Source: Cacconaster sp033811195 (GTDB taxonomy: Bacteria; Bacteroidota; Bacteroidia; Bacteroidales; UBA932). From it: 45,567 nt of DNA. The notes beneath the pieces were generated by a model. That model did not search any database and was not told the origin of the DNA. It was given only the letters and a program-made list of their open reading frames with translations. The position numbers and the translations under genes are program-made. Shown here piece by piece: positions 25,010-34,372 of the stretch. Within the stretch, counting starts at the first letter, position 1, and every line of letters begins with the position of its first letter. The stretch is taken from contig JAPXOZ010000014.1 in NCBI GenBank assembly GCA_033811195.1, forward strand, positions 1-45,567, given 5' to 3'.

Positions 25010-26049
25010 AACTTTATAAGAAAATTATCCTGATCGTACCTGCATTATTGGTCGCCGGTGGAACATTACTCGTTGGAGGTTACTATTTCATATTCCATAA
25101 AAACAACATCACTGAAGAGGGCTTTATCAGGATTTACCGTAATATGGACTACGAACAGGTTAGTGCGGACATTGATACATCCGGAATACTCGCTAACAAT
25201 CTTACATTTCACATTACCGCGAGGGCTATGGGACTCAAAGAATCTTTTAAACCTGGCTTATACAAGTTTAAAAAGGGAATGAACAACAAGGCAATTGTTA
25301 GAACCATAGCACATGGCTGGCAGACACCAACTGATGTCACCATAAGCGGATACATCCGTTCGAAAGAGAAATTGGCCCAGGTGCTCTCTTCAAAACTAGA
25401 GGCAGATTCCGCACTCTTTATGCAGGTCTTATGTGATACCGTACTGATGTACTCATTCGGTTTTACAGAGGCCTCTTATCCCGGAATGATCATCCCTAAT
25501 ACCTATGAAGTGTGGTGGACAGTAACTCCAGTAGAATTTATGGAGAGGATGAAAAAGGAATATGATCGATTCTGGAATGAGGAACGCTGCGCAAAAGCCG
25601 ACTCAATTGGTCTTACAAAAGAGCAGGTAAGCACACTTGCATCCATCGTCATAGAAGAGACGAAATATGAACCGGAGATGGCTACCATAGCCGGAGTCTA
25701 TATGAACAGACTGAAGAAAGGAATGAGGCTTCAGGCTGACCCTACGGTGCTTTTTGCAATAGGCGACCGCTCCATCAGAAGAGTTCTCAGAAGCCACCTG
25801 AGCGTGGATTCACCCTACAACACCTATAAATACACAGGACTTCCTCCAGGCCCTATTACCATACCTCCCATCAGTGCACTCGATGCCGTACTCAACTATG
25901 AGGATCACGAATATATCTACTTCTGTGCTAAGGATACATTTGACGGCCAACATGCATTTGCGAAGAATTACAGAGATCATCTGAAAAATGCCAGAGCATA
26001 TCACAAGGCATTTAGTGCAAGAGAAAAAGCGAAAGCAACGGAGAACTAG
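25006..26049 (+). CDS. mltG: endolytic murein transglycosylase MltG (YceG)
   Basis: A 347-aa inner-membrane enzyme with one N-terminal membrane segment (IILIVPALLVAGGTLLVGGYY) and a LysM-like domain. The catalytic YceG core includes LASIVIEETKYEPEMATIAGVYMNRLKKG, MRLQADPTVLFAIG, and SPYNTYKYTGLPPGPI. By my count the residue equivalent to E. coli Glu218 is retained (Glu218 here), while the first Glu of the usual EKET stretch is Ile216. It releases nascent glycan strands and may set their length. Coupling to a glucosaminidase suggests a peptidoglycan-remodelling pair. Confidence 0.94.
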   Translation: MKLYKKIILIVPALLVAGGTLLVGGYYFIFHKNNITEEGFIRIYRNMDYEQVSADIDTSGILANNLTFHITARAMGLKESFKPGLYKFKKGMNNKAIVRTIAHGWQTPTDVTISGYIRSKEKLAQVLSSKLEADSALFMQVLCDTVLMYSFGFTEASYPGMIIPNTYEVWWTVTPVEFMERMKKEYDRFWNEERCAKADSIGLTKEQVSTLASIVIEETKYEPEMATIAGVYMNRLKKGMRLQADPTVLFAIGDRSIRRVLRSHLSVDSPYNTYKYTGLPPGPITIPPISALDAVLNYEDHEYIYFCAKDTFDGQHAFAKNYRDHLKNARAYHKAFSAREKAKATEN

Positions 26050-26053
26050 AATA

Positions 26054-27625
26054 TTATTTACCCAAGTGCCTGATAACCTCCATAGCCATGGCAAACTCGC
26101 GGTCATATTCCATATTGATTACACGATAGTATGCCGTATTGCCGTATAGGGCTCTGGAGAGCAACGCTTTAAGTTGTGTAGATATCAACTTTTGCGATGA
26201 TGCTATCTGGTCATGATCGGGTTCCAGTCCGGATGTCCTGGCATACTCCATCACGCCTGTAAGCAACTCTTCTTCCAGGTTATAACTTGCATAAAACTCT
26301 TCGAATGGTATGTCGGGATCGAAATCTTGCCTATGAGCATCAACATATCGGTTAATAAAACCGTTGATAAATCCCCTTAATACAAGTGACGTATAGTAAG
26401 GAGTGATATCTGAAGTATCTCTAGGCACAAAAATATCTGGTATAATACCTCCGCCACCATAAATCTTCCTTTTGAGTTTGAGGGTAGTAAACTCGAGAGA
26501 ATCATCCACTTTAATGCTATCCCTACTGAACATCTCACCGCTAGCGTATCGATCGGAATACTGGTGACGATAATATTCATCGCGCTTTCCATCTTTATAT
26601 GGGGCCTGAATGACTCTACCGGAAGGAGTATGGTAGCGCGCCACTGTCAGATTGAGCTGAGAGCCATCTGATAGGTTAAAGGCATGCTGAACAAGACCCT
26701 TACCGAAAGTTCTACGACCGACGATCACTCCTCTGTCCCAATCCTGGATTGCTCCGGCAACTATTTCGCTTGCAGAAGCGGAATTCTCATCAACCAACAG
26801 TACCAATGGTCCCAAGGGATAGAGTCCCGTGCGAGAAGCTTTGAAGTCACGTCTAGGGCTATTGAGACCTTCCGTATAAAAAATCAGTTGTCCTGCAGAG
26901 AGGAATATATTTGCCACCAGTCCGGCGGAATGTAGGTATCCTCCGAAATTGCCTCTGAGGTCGAGTATTACTCCCTTGGGGTATTCCTTGGAGAGGTCGT
27001 GTAAAGATCTGGTTACTTCCAGTGGAGAGTCCATTGCAAAGCGACTCAGCCTGACATAAACGATTCCGGGTTCAGGCATATAAGCTGCATCCACGCTTCT
27101 GACGGGTATTTTGTCCCTAGTTATTACGTATGATATAGTGTCGCAGATTCCTTGTCTAAGTAGGTCAATTTTGACCTTTGTGCCTTTTTTACCTCTGAGA
27201 AGCTTCTGAATTGCAGTTGTCGGTAGTGAGACTCCGGCTATGGTCTGCCCATCAGCTCTTATAAACTTGTCTCCGGGCAAAATGCCTGAGGAATCGGAGG
27301 GGCCGTCTGTTACCACCGACTGTACGGTGAGAGTATCATCAATCATCAGATACTCAATACCTATTCCTTCAAATGAGCTACTGAGTGATTCGTTGACAGC
27401 GGCCACCTGATCTGCGGGTATGAAAGTGGAATGAGGATCTAATTCAAGAAGTGTTTTTGAAATAGCATTATCGGTCAGATGATGGATATTGATGGTGTCA
27501 ATATATTTAGATTTGATAATATCAAGTGCCTCTTTGAGGCGGGCACTTTGTGACTGGGCATAGAGCCGTGGTGCTGACATTGCAGCCAGCAGAAGTGCAA
27601 GTATTATGGTAACGGTTCTTTTCAT
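26054..27625 (-). CDS. S41 family C-terminal processing peptidase (CtpA/Prc)
   Basis: A 523-aa exported protease with a signal peptide (VTIILALLLAAMSAPRLYAQ). A PDZ domain lies at about 80-160 (SSFEGIGIEYLMIDDTLTVQSV, SGILPGDKFIRADG). The catalytic Ser belongs to NSASASEIV (281-289) and the Lys is K309 in TFGKG. It should cut periplasmic or secreted proteins near their C-termini. The convergent mltG gene ends 4 nt away; rnz starts the same-strand run 3 nt upstream (27629), so S41 and rnz are likely one unit with S1. Confidence 0.93.
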   Translation of the reverse strand: MKRTVTIILALLLAAMSAPRLYAQSQSARLKEALDIIKSKYIDTINIHHLTDNAISKTLLELDPHSTFIPADQVAAVNESLSSSFEGIGIEYLMIDDTLTVQSVVTDGPSDSSGILPGDKFIRADGQTIAGVSLPTTAIQKLLRGKKGTKVKIDLLRQGICDTISYVITRDKIPVRSVDAAYMPEPGIVYVRLSRFAMDSPLEVTRSLHDLSKEYPKGVILDLRGNFGGYLHSAGLVANIFLSAGQLIFYTEGLNSPRRDFKASRTGLYPLGPLVLLVDENSASASEIVAGAIQDWDRGVIVGRRTFGKGLVQHAFNLSDGSQLNLTVARYHTPSGRVIQAPYKDGKRDEYYRHQYSDRYASGEMFSRDSIKVDDSLEFTTLKLKRKIYGGGGIIPDIFVPRDTSDITPYYTSLVLRGFINGFINRYVDAHRQDFDPDIPFEEFYASYNLEEELLTGVMEYARTSGLEPDHDQIASSQKLISTQLKALLSRALYGNTAYYRVINMEYDREFAMAMEVIRHLGK

Positions 27626-27628
27626 TCT

Positions 27629-28564
27629 CTACTCTGCAGAATATCTGACAAGTGGTATATCAAATTTCATACCTTCCCGAGCAAGTTCCGTTGCCGGAAA
27701 AATGGCCTGTGCCTCTTTGAGAATAGTGTTTATATCTCTGTATCTGGAAGAAAAATGACCTATAACCAACCTGCCAACCCCGGCCTCAAGCGCCACCGAA
27801 GCAGCCTGTGCTCCTGTGGAATGAAATGTCATGTGAGCCATATCATGAAGATCTTCCGCAAATGTTGCTTCATGGTAGAGCAGATCCACACCCTGAATGT
27901 AGGAGGCCAGTTCCGGAAAAGGGGCGGTGTCACTGCAGTATGCAAACGAACGCCCTTTGTAAGGAATATAGGTATAATCCTCGACTTTCAGCAATTGTCC
28001 ATCTGCTCTGACTACATCCTCGCCTCTTTTGAGAGTGCCTATCTCGGTCAATGTAAGATTATCAACCTCTATTTTCCATTTGTGGATATTTCTTGCCGGC
28101 TCTTTTTCCCTGAAAAGGAATCCGAATGCATCTACCCTGTGGTTAAGACCGAACGCACTCACCTCAACCGATCGGCTATCGTAAATAATCTGTGGGGTGG
28201 CAGATGTCAGCGGAACATGTATTATGTCAAATATTACACCCTCCCCAAAATGCTCCATAAAAAAGGCAAGTACCTCCTTAAATCCGGTAGGTGCATAGAT
28301 GTACAATGGTGCAGTTCTACCCATTAGCGCCATAGTGGAGATAAGTCCGAAAATTCCGAAAAGATGGTCTCCATGGAGATGTGAAATAAAAATCCTATCG
28401 ATTTTTACATGAGAGAAACCGTAGCGGGAGAGCTGGAGCTGCGTACCCTCGCCGCAATCTATCAAAAACAAACGCCCGTGTATTTTCACTACATGGGCGC
28501 TTGGATATTTGTTGGCAACAGGACGTGCTGATGCAGTTCCCATTGTCGTTAAAGAGAAATCCAT
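27629..28564 (-). CDS. rnz: ribonuclease Z
   Basis: A 311-aa metallo-beta-lactamase-fold endonuclease that trims tRNA 3' trailers. The zinc motif HLHGDH is at 62-67 in FISHLHGDHLFG, with later ligands in YCSDTAPF and IGHFSSRY. The ZiPD exosite region is present in the middle. None of the three tRNAs in this window encodes CCA, so 3' processing by RNase Z is the expected route. It lies 6 nt downstream of the S1 gene and 3 nt upstream of the S41 gene. Confidence 0.95.
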   Translation of the reverse strand: MDFSLTTMGTASARPVANKYPSAHVVKIHGRLFLIDCGEGTQLQLSRYGFSHVKIDRIFISHLHGDHLFGIFGLISTMALMGRTAPLYIYAPTGFKEVLAFFMEHFGEGVIFDIIHVPLTSATPQIIYDSRSVEVSAFGLNHRVDAFGFLFREKEPARNIHKWKIEVDNLTLTEIGTLKRGEDVVRADGQLLKVEDYTYIPYKGRSFAYCSDTAPFPELASYIQGVDLLYHEATFAEDLHDMAHMTFHSTGAQAASVALEAGVGRLVIGHFSSRYRDINTILKEAQAIFPATELAREGMKFDIPLVRYSAE

Positions 28565-28570
28565 TGAGGA

Positions 28571-30475
28571 TTATTCGGTCTCGTTCTCTCTATTTTCCAT
28601 CTCACTCTTAAGGGCAGCAAGCTCCGAAATGTCACCCAAAGTGGTCTTCTCGAGATTTGCTTTGAGCTTCTTTACTGCTTTCTGAGTTGAGGTGGCCTCT
28701 GAGTCGCTCTCTTTTCTTTTGTCACGGCTCTCTTCTTTCTTTGCCTCTTCAAAGAGTTTGGTATGTGACAGGGTAATCTTCCTGCTGTTCTTATTGAACT
28801 CCATAACTCTGAACTGAAGAACTTCATCAACCTTTGCGGTGGTACCGTCTTCCTTAACAAGGTTCCTATTTGAAGCATAACCTTCTATGCCATGCTCAAG
28901 AGTGATGGTAGCGCCCCTGTCAACAAATGCTTTGACAGTACCCTCATGGAGTGAACCTACTGTAAAGAGTGACTCGTACTCATCCCAAGGATTTTCCTCA
29001 ATCTGCTTGTGGCCAAGGCTGAGACGACGATTGTCCTGGTCCATTTCGAGAACTACAACCTCGAGAGAATCACCTATTGAAGTGAACTCCGAAGGATGTT
29101 TGATCTTCTTGGTCCAGGAAAGATCACTGATGTGCACAAGACCGTCAACACCTTCCTCCAGCTCTACAAATATGCCGAAGTTGGTAAAATTGCGGACTGT
29201 TGCCGTATGTTTGGAATTGATGGGATATTTCTCTGAAATAGTAGCCCATGGATCTGGTTTAAGCTGCTTAATTCCGAGAGACATCTTGCGCTCCTCGCGA
29301 TCGAGTGTAAGGATGCAGGCCTCTACTTCTTCGCCAACCTTTAGGAAATCCTGTGCGCTGCGCAGATGTAGTGACCACGACATCTCCGATACGTGAATCA
29401 GACCCTCAACACCGGGCTGAATCTCTACGAATGCACCATAATCGGCAATAACAACCACGCGACCAGTAACTTTGTCTCCCACTTGGAGGTTCTCGTCGAG
29501 AGAATCCCATGGATGTGGATGAAGCTGCTTGAGACCGAGTGCAATCCTCTTCCTCTGCTCATCGAAATCGAGAATGAATACATTAATCTTCTGATCGAGC
29601 TCAACTACCTCTTCCGGATGGTTGATTCTACCCCATGAGAGGTCAGTGATATGGATGAGACCGTCAATACCGCCCAGGTCCACGAATACACCATAAGAGG
29701 TGATGTTCTTAACCGTACCTTCAACGATATTGCCTTTCTCAAGCTTCTTCATCATTTCTGCCCTCTGGGCCTCGAGCTCTGCCTCTACAAGAGCCTTGTG
29801 TGATACCACAACATTACGGAACTCGTGATTGATCTTAACGATCTTGAGGGTCATAGTCTTGCCAACGTATGCATCATAATCCCTGATGGGTTTGATGTCA
29901 ATCTGTGAACCGGGGAGGAATGCCTCGATACCAAATACGTCAACAATCATACCGCCCTTAGTGCGACATTTTACGAAGCCTTCAATAACTTCTTCTTTCT
30001 CATATGCCTCGTTGATCTTGTCCCATGCACGGAGAGAGCGTGCCCTTTTGTGGGATAGAATAAGCTGTCCTCTCTTGTCTTCTGCGTTCTCTACGAATAC
30101 CTCAACCTTGTCTCCTACCTGGAGGTTGGGATTGTAACGGAACTCGGAAATGTTGATTACACCTTCGCTCTTATAGCCAATGTTTACAACAACTTCCCTT
30201 TTGTCTTTTGCAACCACTACACCCTCTACAACTTCATTCTCATTTACGCGTGAAAGGGTCTGGCTGTAACTTTCCTCTATGGCTGCTCTGTCAGCATCAT
30301 AGAAACTTTCGGTTTCGAATGCATCCCAGTCAAATGTGCTGTTATCAGCTGATGCATTACTCTGTTTTTTGGCCTTTGGGGCCTCTTCTGCAGTCTGGAT
30401 TGGATCTTCTTCCATCTCCGGTGTTTCTATCGGAGCCTGCTCCTCTACTGCAACATCAATCAATTCTTCATTCAT
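28571..30475 (-). CDS. rpsA: 30S ribosomal protein S1
   Basis: A 634-aa protein with six S1 domains. Domains 3 to 5 are the best conserved, each with GxFVxL and GLxHIxxLSW motifs (for example SYGVFVDLGGIDGLIHITDLSW). About 65 acidic residues precede domain 1 and a charged tail follows domain 6 (KKEESRDKRKESDSEAT). It binds mRNA on the ribosome; its role may be large in this phylum, where Shine-Dalgarno pairing is rarely used. It has its own promoter at 30543-30573 with a small hairpin at the transcript start. Confidence 0.95.
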   Translation of the reverse strand: MNEELIDVAVEEQAPIETPEMEEDPIQTAEEAPKAKKQSNASADNSTFDWDAFETESFYDADRAAIEESYSQTLSRVNENEVVEGVVVAKDKREVVVNIGYKSEGVINISEFRYNPNLQVGDKVEVFVENAEDKRGQLILSHKRARSLRAWDKINEAYEKEEVIEGFVKCRTKGGMIVDVFGIEAFLPGSQIDIKPIRDYDAYVGKTMTLKIVKINHEFRNVVVSHKALVEAELEAQRAEMMKKLEKGNIVEGTVKNITSYGVFVDLGGIDGLIHITDLSWGRINHPEEVVELDQKINVFILDFDEQRKRIALGLKQLHPHPWDSLDENLQVGDKVTGRVVVIADYGAFVEIQPGVEGLIHVSEMSWSLHLRSAQDFLKVGEEVEACILTLDREERKMSLGIKQLKPDPWATISEKYPINSKHTATVRNFTNFGIFVELEEGVDGLVHISDLSWTKKIKHPSEFTSIGDSLEVVVLEMDQDNRRLSLGHKQIEENPWDEYESLFTVGSLHEGTVKAFVDRGATITLEHGIEGYASNRNLVKEDGTTAKVDEVLQFRVMEFNKNSRKITLSHTKLFEEAKKEESRDKRKESDSEATSTQKAVKKLKANLEKTTLGDISELAALKSEMENRENETE

Positions 30476-30523
30476 TGGTTAATAATTTGTTTTGTAATAA
30501 GTAGTTAGACTATATTTATAGAT

Positions 30524-30538
30524 CCCTTTCGTCAAGGG
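30524..30538 (-). promoter_or_regulatory. hairpin at the 5' end of the rpsA leader
   Basis: CCCTT (30524-30528) and AAGGG (30534-30538) form a short stem at the very start of the predicted rpsA transcript, followed by about 50 nt of AT-rich leader. It could stabilise the mRNA or serve S1 autoregulation; neither is shown by sequence. Confidence 0.4.
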
Positions 30539-30542
30539 CGTG

Positions 30543-30573
30543 CAAAAGTAGTCACTATTTCCATCAAATGCAA
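30543..30573 (-). promoter_or_regulatory. rpsA promoter
   Basis: On the minus strand TTG (30573-30571, within a T-run making TTTG) is followed by a 20-nt spacer and TACTTTTG (30550-30543). Initiation is expected near 30537. Confidence 0.8.
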
Positions 30574-30593
30574 AAAATGTTTCTATTTTTTAT

Positions 30594-30601
30594 TATTTTT
30601 G
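30594..30601 (+). promoter_or_regulatory. -7 box that fixes the S9 peptidase start
   Basis: TATTTTTG matches TAnnTTTG. It lies downstream of the first in-frame ATG (30568), so translation from 30634 is favoured. No exact TTG is present at the -33 position. Confidence 0.5.
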
Positions 30602-30633
30602 TCTATTCCGAAACTTCAAATCCTATAGATATC

Positions 30634-33240
30634 ATGAACCACTTCAAACATCTCATTTTCACGACAGTTGTGGCAATTATCGCACTTACCGCAGATGCAC
30701 AGGACATCAAATACCAAATGCCACCTAAGGAAATTGCCGAAATCATTATGTCCAAACCCTTTCCTAATGTGACATTCAGCCCCGACTATAAGCGCGGGGT
30801 GATAGCTGAGAGAGAATGCGCCCTGGTGCCACTTGCTACTTTGGCAGCTGAAGAGCTGCGCATCGGCGGCGTACGCATCAATCCCCGCAATTTCACCCAA
30901 ACCCGTGTATCATTCTTTAACACAATCACACTGCTTGACGTTGCCACGGGAAATTTGACTCAAATAGCGGACTTACCCTCAGACGCGATGATCCGCGATA
31001 TCAAATGGTCTCCCTCCGGCAAATATATTTGCTTTCTGAACGAAACTCCGGACGAAATGGAGCTCTGGCGTGTAAGCGTCACGGAACTGACTCCTAAGGC
31101 ATCAAAAATAAACAGATATAAAGTCAATACCGCTATTTCCAGCGGAAACTCATACGAATTTCTTGATGACGAGAGAATTATATACAAAAGCGTACCCGTA
31201 GGCATCGGCCCTGTACCCACTCCAACCTTACCGGAAGGTCCAATCGTACAAGAAAACCTTGGGGAAAGGAACTCCGTAAGGACATTTCAGGATCTGCTCT
31301 CTTCGCCTTTCGACAAGGTACTCTACGATTACTACTGTACAGTGGTGTTTGCCATATATGACAACGGAAAAACTTCAATTGCAGGCCCCGAAGGAGTGGT
31401 ACGCGACTATGATCTCTCCCCCGACTGCCGATATATGATGGTCACAACCGAACAACACCCCTACTCATATATGGAAGGGCATAATTCTTTTCCGAGCATT
31501 CGCGAAATTCGCTCCATATCAGGGGAGACAATAGTTGTATTGAGTGACACCAACAAGGAAAAAGCAGAAAAGGCACTCCGAGACAAAGCTCCTAAAGACA
31601 CCTCCGCGACTAAACTGCCTGAACCTCCACGCAAAGTCGGATTTGAATGGAGGAGTGATATGCCTGCTACCCTCGTTTGGAGAGAAACAGAAGTAACACC
31701 CGATCCCGATCCGGCTGATGAACAGAATCCGAAAACTGAAAACAAGGATGAAAAGCCTGAAAAAACCTTTACAGACAAAATCTACCAGTGTTCTGTACCA
31801 TTTAACCTCGATGACAAACAATTGGTGCTGGCTCCTGAATACAAGATAGGCCGCATTACCTGGGGAACTCCTGAACTTGCAGTCTACACAGAAAGCTCGC
31901 AGAAACAGAAATTCAGTAGGACGATAGCGTTCACTCCCTGCGACACCATTGCACCAAAACATATTCTCTTCACTGAGAGTACAGATGTGGACACACTGGG
32001 TAATTTTCCTGTTTACGGACGCTTCTGGACTGTTACCAACCAGTACGGCAGAAGAGTGCTCTACACCGATAGTAAATGTTCACATTTGTTCCTCAACGAC
32101 ACCAGACGTCCCGATGCAGAGGGTGACAGAATCTCTTTCATAGACAAAATCACCATCAAAAATGGCGAAATCGAGAACTTATGGAGCAGTGCGGCACCCT
32201 ATCAGGAGCGCGTGATAGAGATCACAGATTTCAATCGACTCAAATTCATCTCCGAACGACAGTCCATAAGTGAAGTTCCCAACTACTATGCGGTGGATAT
32301 CAGCAATAAGAAGAAGACTCACAGACAGTTTACCTTCTTTGAAAATCCAGTGCCAATATTAAGTGGAGTAACCAGGAACTTTGTAACTTATAAACGCGAA
32401 GACGGAGTGACACTAAGTGCCAACCTCTGGCTGCCTGCAGGCTATGATCAGGAGAGAGATGGCCGACTTCCCGTACTGATGTGGGGCTATCCCTACGAAT
32501 TCAAAAGCATAGCAGAAGCGGAAAAAAGCCGTCCTGCGAGATACAATTTCCTAAGGCCGGGGTATGGTTCTGCAGTGCTATGGGTTACTCAGGGCTACGC
32601 AGTAATGGACGGCATTTCGATGTATATAATATCGGAAAACAAAGATAAAGAGCCCAACGATGTGTTCATTAACCAGCTGATAATGAACGCAGAGGCCGCC
32701 ATCAATTTCATTGACTCCATCGGAATTGGCGACAGAGACAGAGTTGCTATTGGAGGCCACTCATACGGCGGATTTATGACGGCCAATCTACTGGCTCACA
32801 CAGACCTGTTCAAGGCCGGTATCGCTCGTAGCGGTGCTTACAACAGGTCTCTGACCCCATTTGGATTCCAAAGCGAGAGAAGAAATTACTGGAAAGCGAA
32901 AGAGGTCTATGATAAAATGTCACCCTTCAATTATGCCGACAAGCTCAAGACCCCTATTCTGATTATCCACGGCCAGATGGATAACAACACCGGCACATTC
33001 CCCATCCAATCGGAGCGTCTCTATCACGCCGTTGCAGGACATGGCGGAACTGCTCGATACCTACAGCTCCCCTACGAGAGCCATGGCTATTCTGCTTATG
33101 AAAATGTGATGCACATGCTCTACGAAACAGATGCCTGGTTGGCGAAATGGCTTTCACCTGAAGAGGTAGCCAAGGTAAAGGAGAGACAGCAAAAGGAGAA
33201 AGAGAGAAAAGATAAGGCTAAAGATAAAAAGAATGAATAA
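30634..33240 (+). CDS. S9 family peptidase (prolyl oligopeptidase type, glutamyl-endopeptidase-like)
   Basis: An 868-aa exported serine peptidase from the ATG at 30634, which begins a signal peptide (HLIFTTVVAIIALTADAQ). Residues 25-590 form a beta-propeller with a low-complexity acidic/Lys insertion (DPDPADEQNPKTENKDEKPEK). The alpha/beta-hydrolase domain has Ser710 (GGHSYGGF), Asp783 (HGQMDNN) and His817 (YESHGYSAYE). The GHSYGGFMTANLLAHTDLF layout recalls the glutamyl endopeptidase branch of S9. The last 25 residues are a Lys/Glu-rich tail. The frame is open from 30568 but those 22 residues precede the signal and the -7 box. Confidence 0.92.
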   Translation: MNHFKHLIFTTVVAIIALTADAQDIKYQMPPKEIAEIIMSKPFPNVTFSPDYKRGVIAERECALVPLATLAAEELRIGGVRINPRNFTQTRVSFFNTITLLDVATGNLTQIADLPSDAMIRDIKWSPSGKYICFLNETPDEMELWRVSVTELTPKASKINRYKVNTAISSGNSYEFLDDERIIYKSVPVGIGPVPTPTLPEGPIVQENLGERNSVRTFQDLLSSPFDKVLYDYYCTVVFAIYDNGKTSIAGPEGVVRDYDLSPDCRYMMVTTEQHPYSYMEGHNSFPSIREIRSISGETIVVLSDTNKEKAEKALRDKAPKDTSATKLPEPPRKVGFEWRSDMPATLVWRETEVTPDPDPADEQNPKTENKDEKPEKTFTDKIYQCSVPFNLDDKQLVLAPEYKIGRITWGTPELAVYTESSQKQKFSRTIAFTPCDTIAPKHILFTESTDVDTLGNFPVYGRFWTVTNQYGRRVLYTDSKCSHLFLNDTRRPDAEGDRISFIDKITIKNGEIENLWSSAAPYQERVIEITDFNRLKFISERQSISEVPNYYAVDISNKKKTHRQFTFFENPVPILSGVTRNFVTYKREDGVTLSANLWLPAGYDQERDGRLPVLMWGYPYEFKSIAEAEKSRPARYNFLRPGYGSAVLWVTQGYAVMDGISMYIISENKDKEPNDVFINQLIMNAEAAINFIDSIGIGDRDRVAIGGHSYGGFMTANLLAHTDLFKAGIARSGAYNRSLTPFGFQSERRNYWKAKEVYDKMSPFNYADKLKTPILIIHGQMDNNTGTFPIQSERLYHAVAGHGGTARYLQLPYESHGYSAYENVMHMLYETDAWLAKWLSPEEVAKVKERQQKEKERKDKAKDKKNE

Positions 33241-33252
33241 TCGGTTTTTTTA

Positions 33253-33260
33253 TATCTTTG
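33253..33260 (+). promoter_or_regulatory. -7 box upstream of prfA
   Basis: TATCTTTG, an exact TAnnTTTG, 23 nt before the prfA ATG (33284). No matching -33 TTG is found, so read-through from the S9 gene is also possible. Confidence 0.45.
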
Positions 33261-33283
33261 CGGCGACATTTTGATAATCTACT

Positions 33284-34372
33284 ATGGCAGACAATAATCT
33301 TTTATCCAAACTAGAGGGACTGGCAGAGAAATTCCACTCCATTGCAGCGCAGATAGCTGACCCTGAAGTTATCGCGGACATGAAGCGCTATGTACAGCTC
33401 AACAAGGAGTATAAGGAGCTTGAACCCATTATTGCTGTTGGCGAGCAATACCGCAAGTTGGTGTCGGACTACGATGGAGCAAAGGAGATTCTCCAGAATG
33501 AGAAAGATGAGGATTTGCGCGAAATGGCTAAGGAAGAGATTGCCACGATTGAGGAGAACTTGCCCAAAATGGAGGAAGAGATTAGGATTCTTCTAATACC
33601 GGCTGATCCCCAGGATAGCAAGAATGCCATCATGGAGATTCGTGGAGGTACCGGAGGAGACGAAGCGGCAATTTTCGCAGGAGACCTATTCCGAATGTAT
33701 GCCAAATATTGCGAACGCAAGAATTGGAAACTCGAAGTTACCAGTCAGTCCGAAGGTACCTCAGGTGGCTTCAAAGAGTTGATCTGTAAGGTTTCCGGTG
33801 ATAATGTTTATGGCACCCTCAAATATGAAAGCGGGGTACACCGTGTACAGCGTGTACCTCAAACTGAAACACAGGGGCGTGTACATACATCAGCCGCTTC
33901 GGTTGCCGTGCTTCCCGAGGCAGATGAGTTTGACATTGAACTAAATATGAATGACATCCGAAAGGACACATTCTGCTCTTCAGGTCCCGGAGGCCAATCG
34001 GTCAACACCACATACTCAGCTATCAGACTGACTCATATCCCTTCGGGAATCGTGGTTCAGTGCCAAGATGAAAAGTCTCAGATCAAGAATTACGACAAGG
34101 CCCTGTCCGAACTCCGTACTCGCCTTTACAATATGGAATATGAGAAATATCTCAACGAGATTTCAGCAAAGCGCAAGACCATGGTTTCTACCGGAGACCG
34201 TTCAGCTAAAATCCGCACATACAACTACCCTCAATCACGTGTAACCGATCACCGTATCAACTACACGATGCACAATCTTCCCGTATTCATGGACGGAGCC
34301 ATTCAAGAGGTAATTGATCTCTTGCAGATTGCTGAAAATGCAGAACGCCTCAAGTATAGTTCTGAGTTCTGA
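33284..34372 (+). CDS. prfA: peptide chain release factor 1
   Basis: A 362-aa class I release factor reading UAA and UAG. The peptidyl-hydrolase motif GGQ is at 236-238 (SSGPGGQSVNTT) and the anticodon-like tripeptide is P192-Q-T194, the PxT form of RF1 (RF2 would have SPF). No prmC methylase follows, unlike in many bacteria. The last codons (YSSEF, stop TGA) are part of heptamer array B, whose units begin inside the gene. A terminator lies at 34480-34503. Confidence 0.96.
   Translation: MADNNLLSKLEGLAEKFHSIAAQIADPEVIADMKRYVQLNKEYKELEPIIAVGEQYRKLVSDYDGAKEILQNEKDEDLREMAKEEIATIEENLPKMEEEIRILLIPADPQDSKNAIMEIRGGTGGDEAAIFAGDLFRMYAKYCERKNWKLEVTSQSEGTSGGFKELICKVSGDNVYGTLKYESGVHRVQRVPQTETQGRVHTSAASVAVLPEADEFDIELNMNDIRKDTFCSSGPGGQSVNTTYSAIRLTHIPSGIVVQCQDEKSQIKNYDKALSELRTRLYNMEYEKYLNEISAKRKTMVSTGDRSAKIRTYNYPQSRVTDHRINYTMHNLPVFMDGAIQEVIDLLQIAENAERLKYSSEF

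Noticed and set aside
25648..25665. Loss of the MltG catalytic Glu (first Glu of EKET is Ile)
   Set aside because: By counting against E. coli MltG as I remember it, the catalytic residue is the second Glu (Glu218), which is kept.
27755..28327. A 190-codon open frame on plus opposite rnz
   Set aside because: It is fully antisense to a clear RNase Z gene, has no recognisable motif, and has the Cys/His-rich composition of a shadow frame.
30568..30633. Upstream ATG of the S9 peptidase gene
   Set aside because: It lies upstream of the predicted -7 box and precedes a standard signal peptide starting at 30634.
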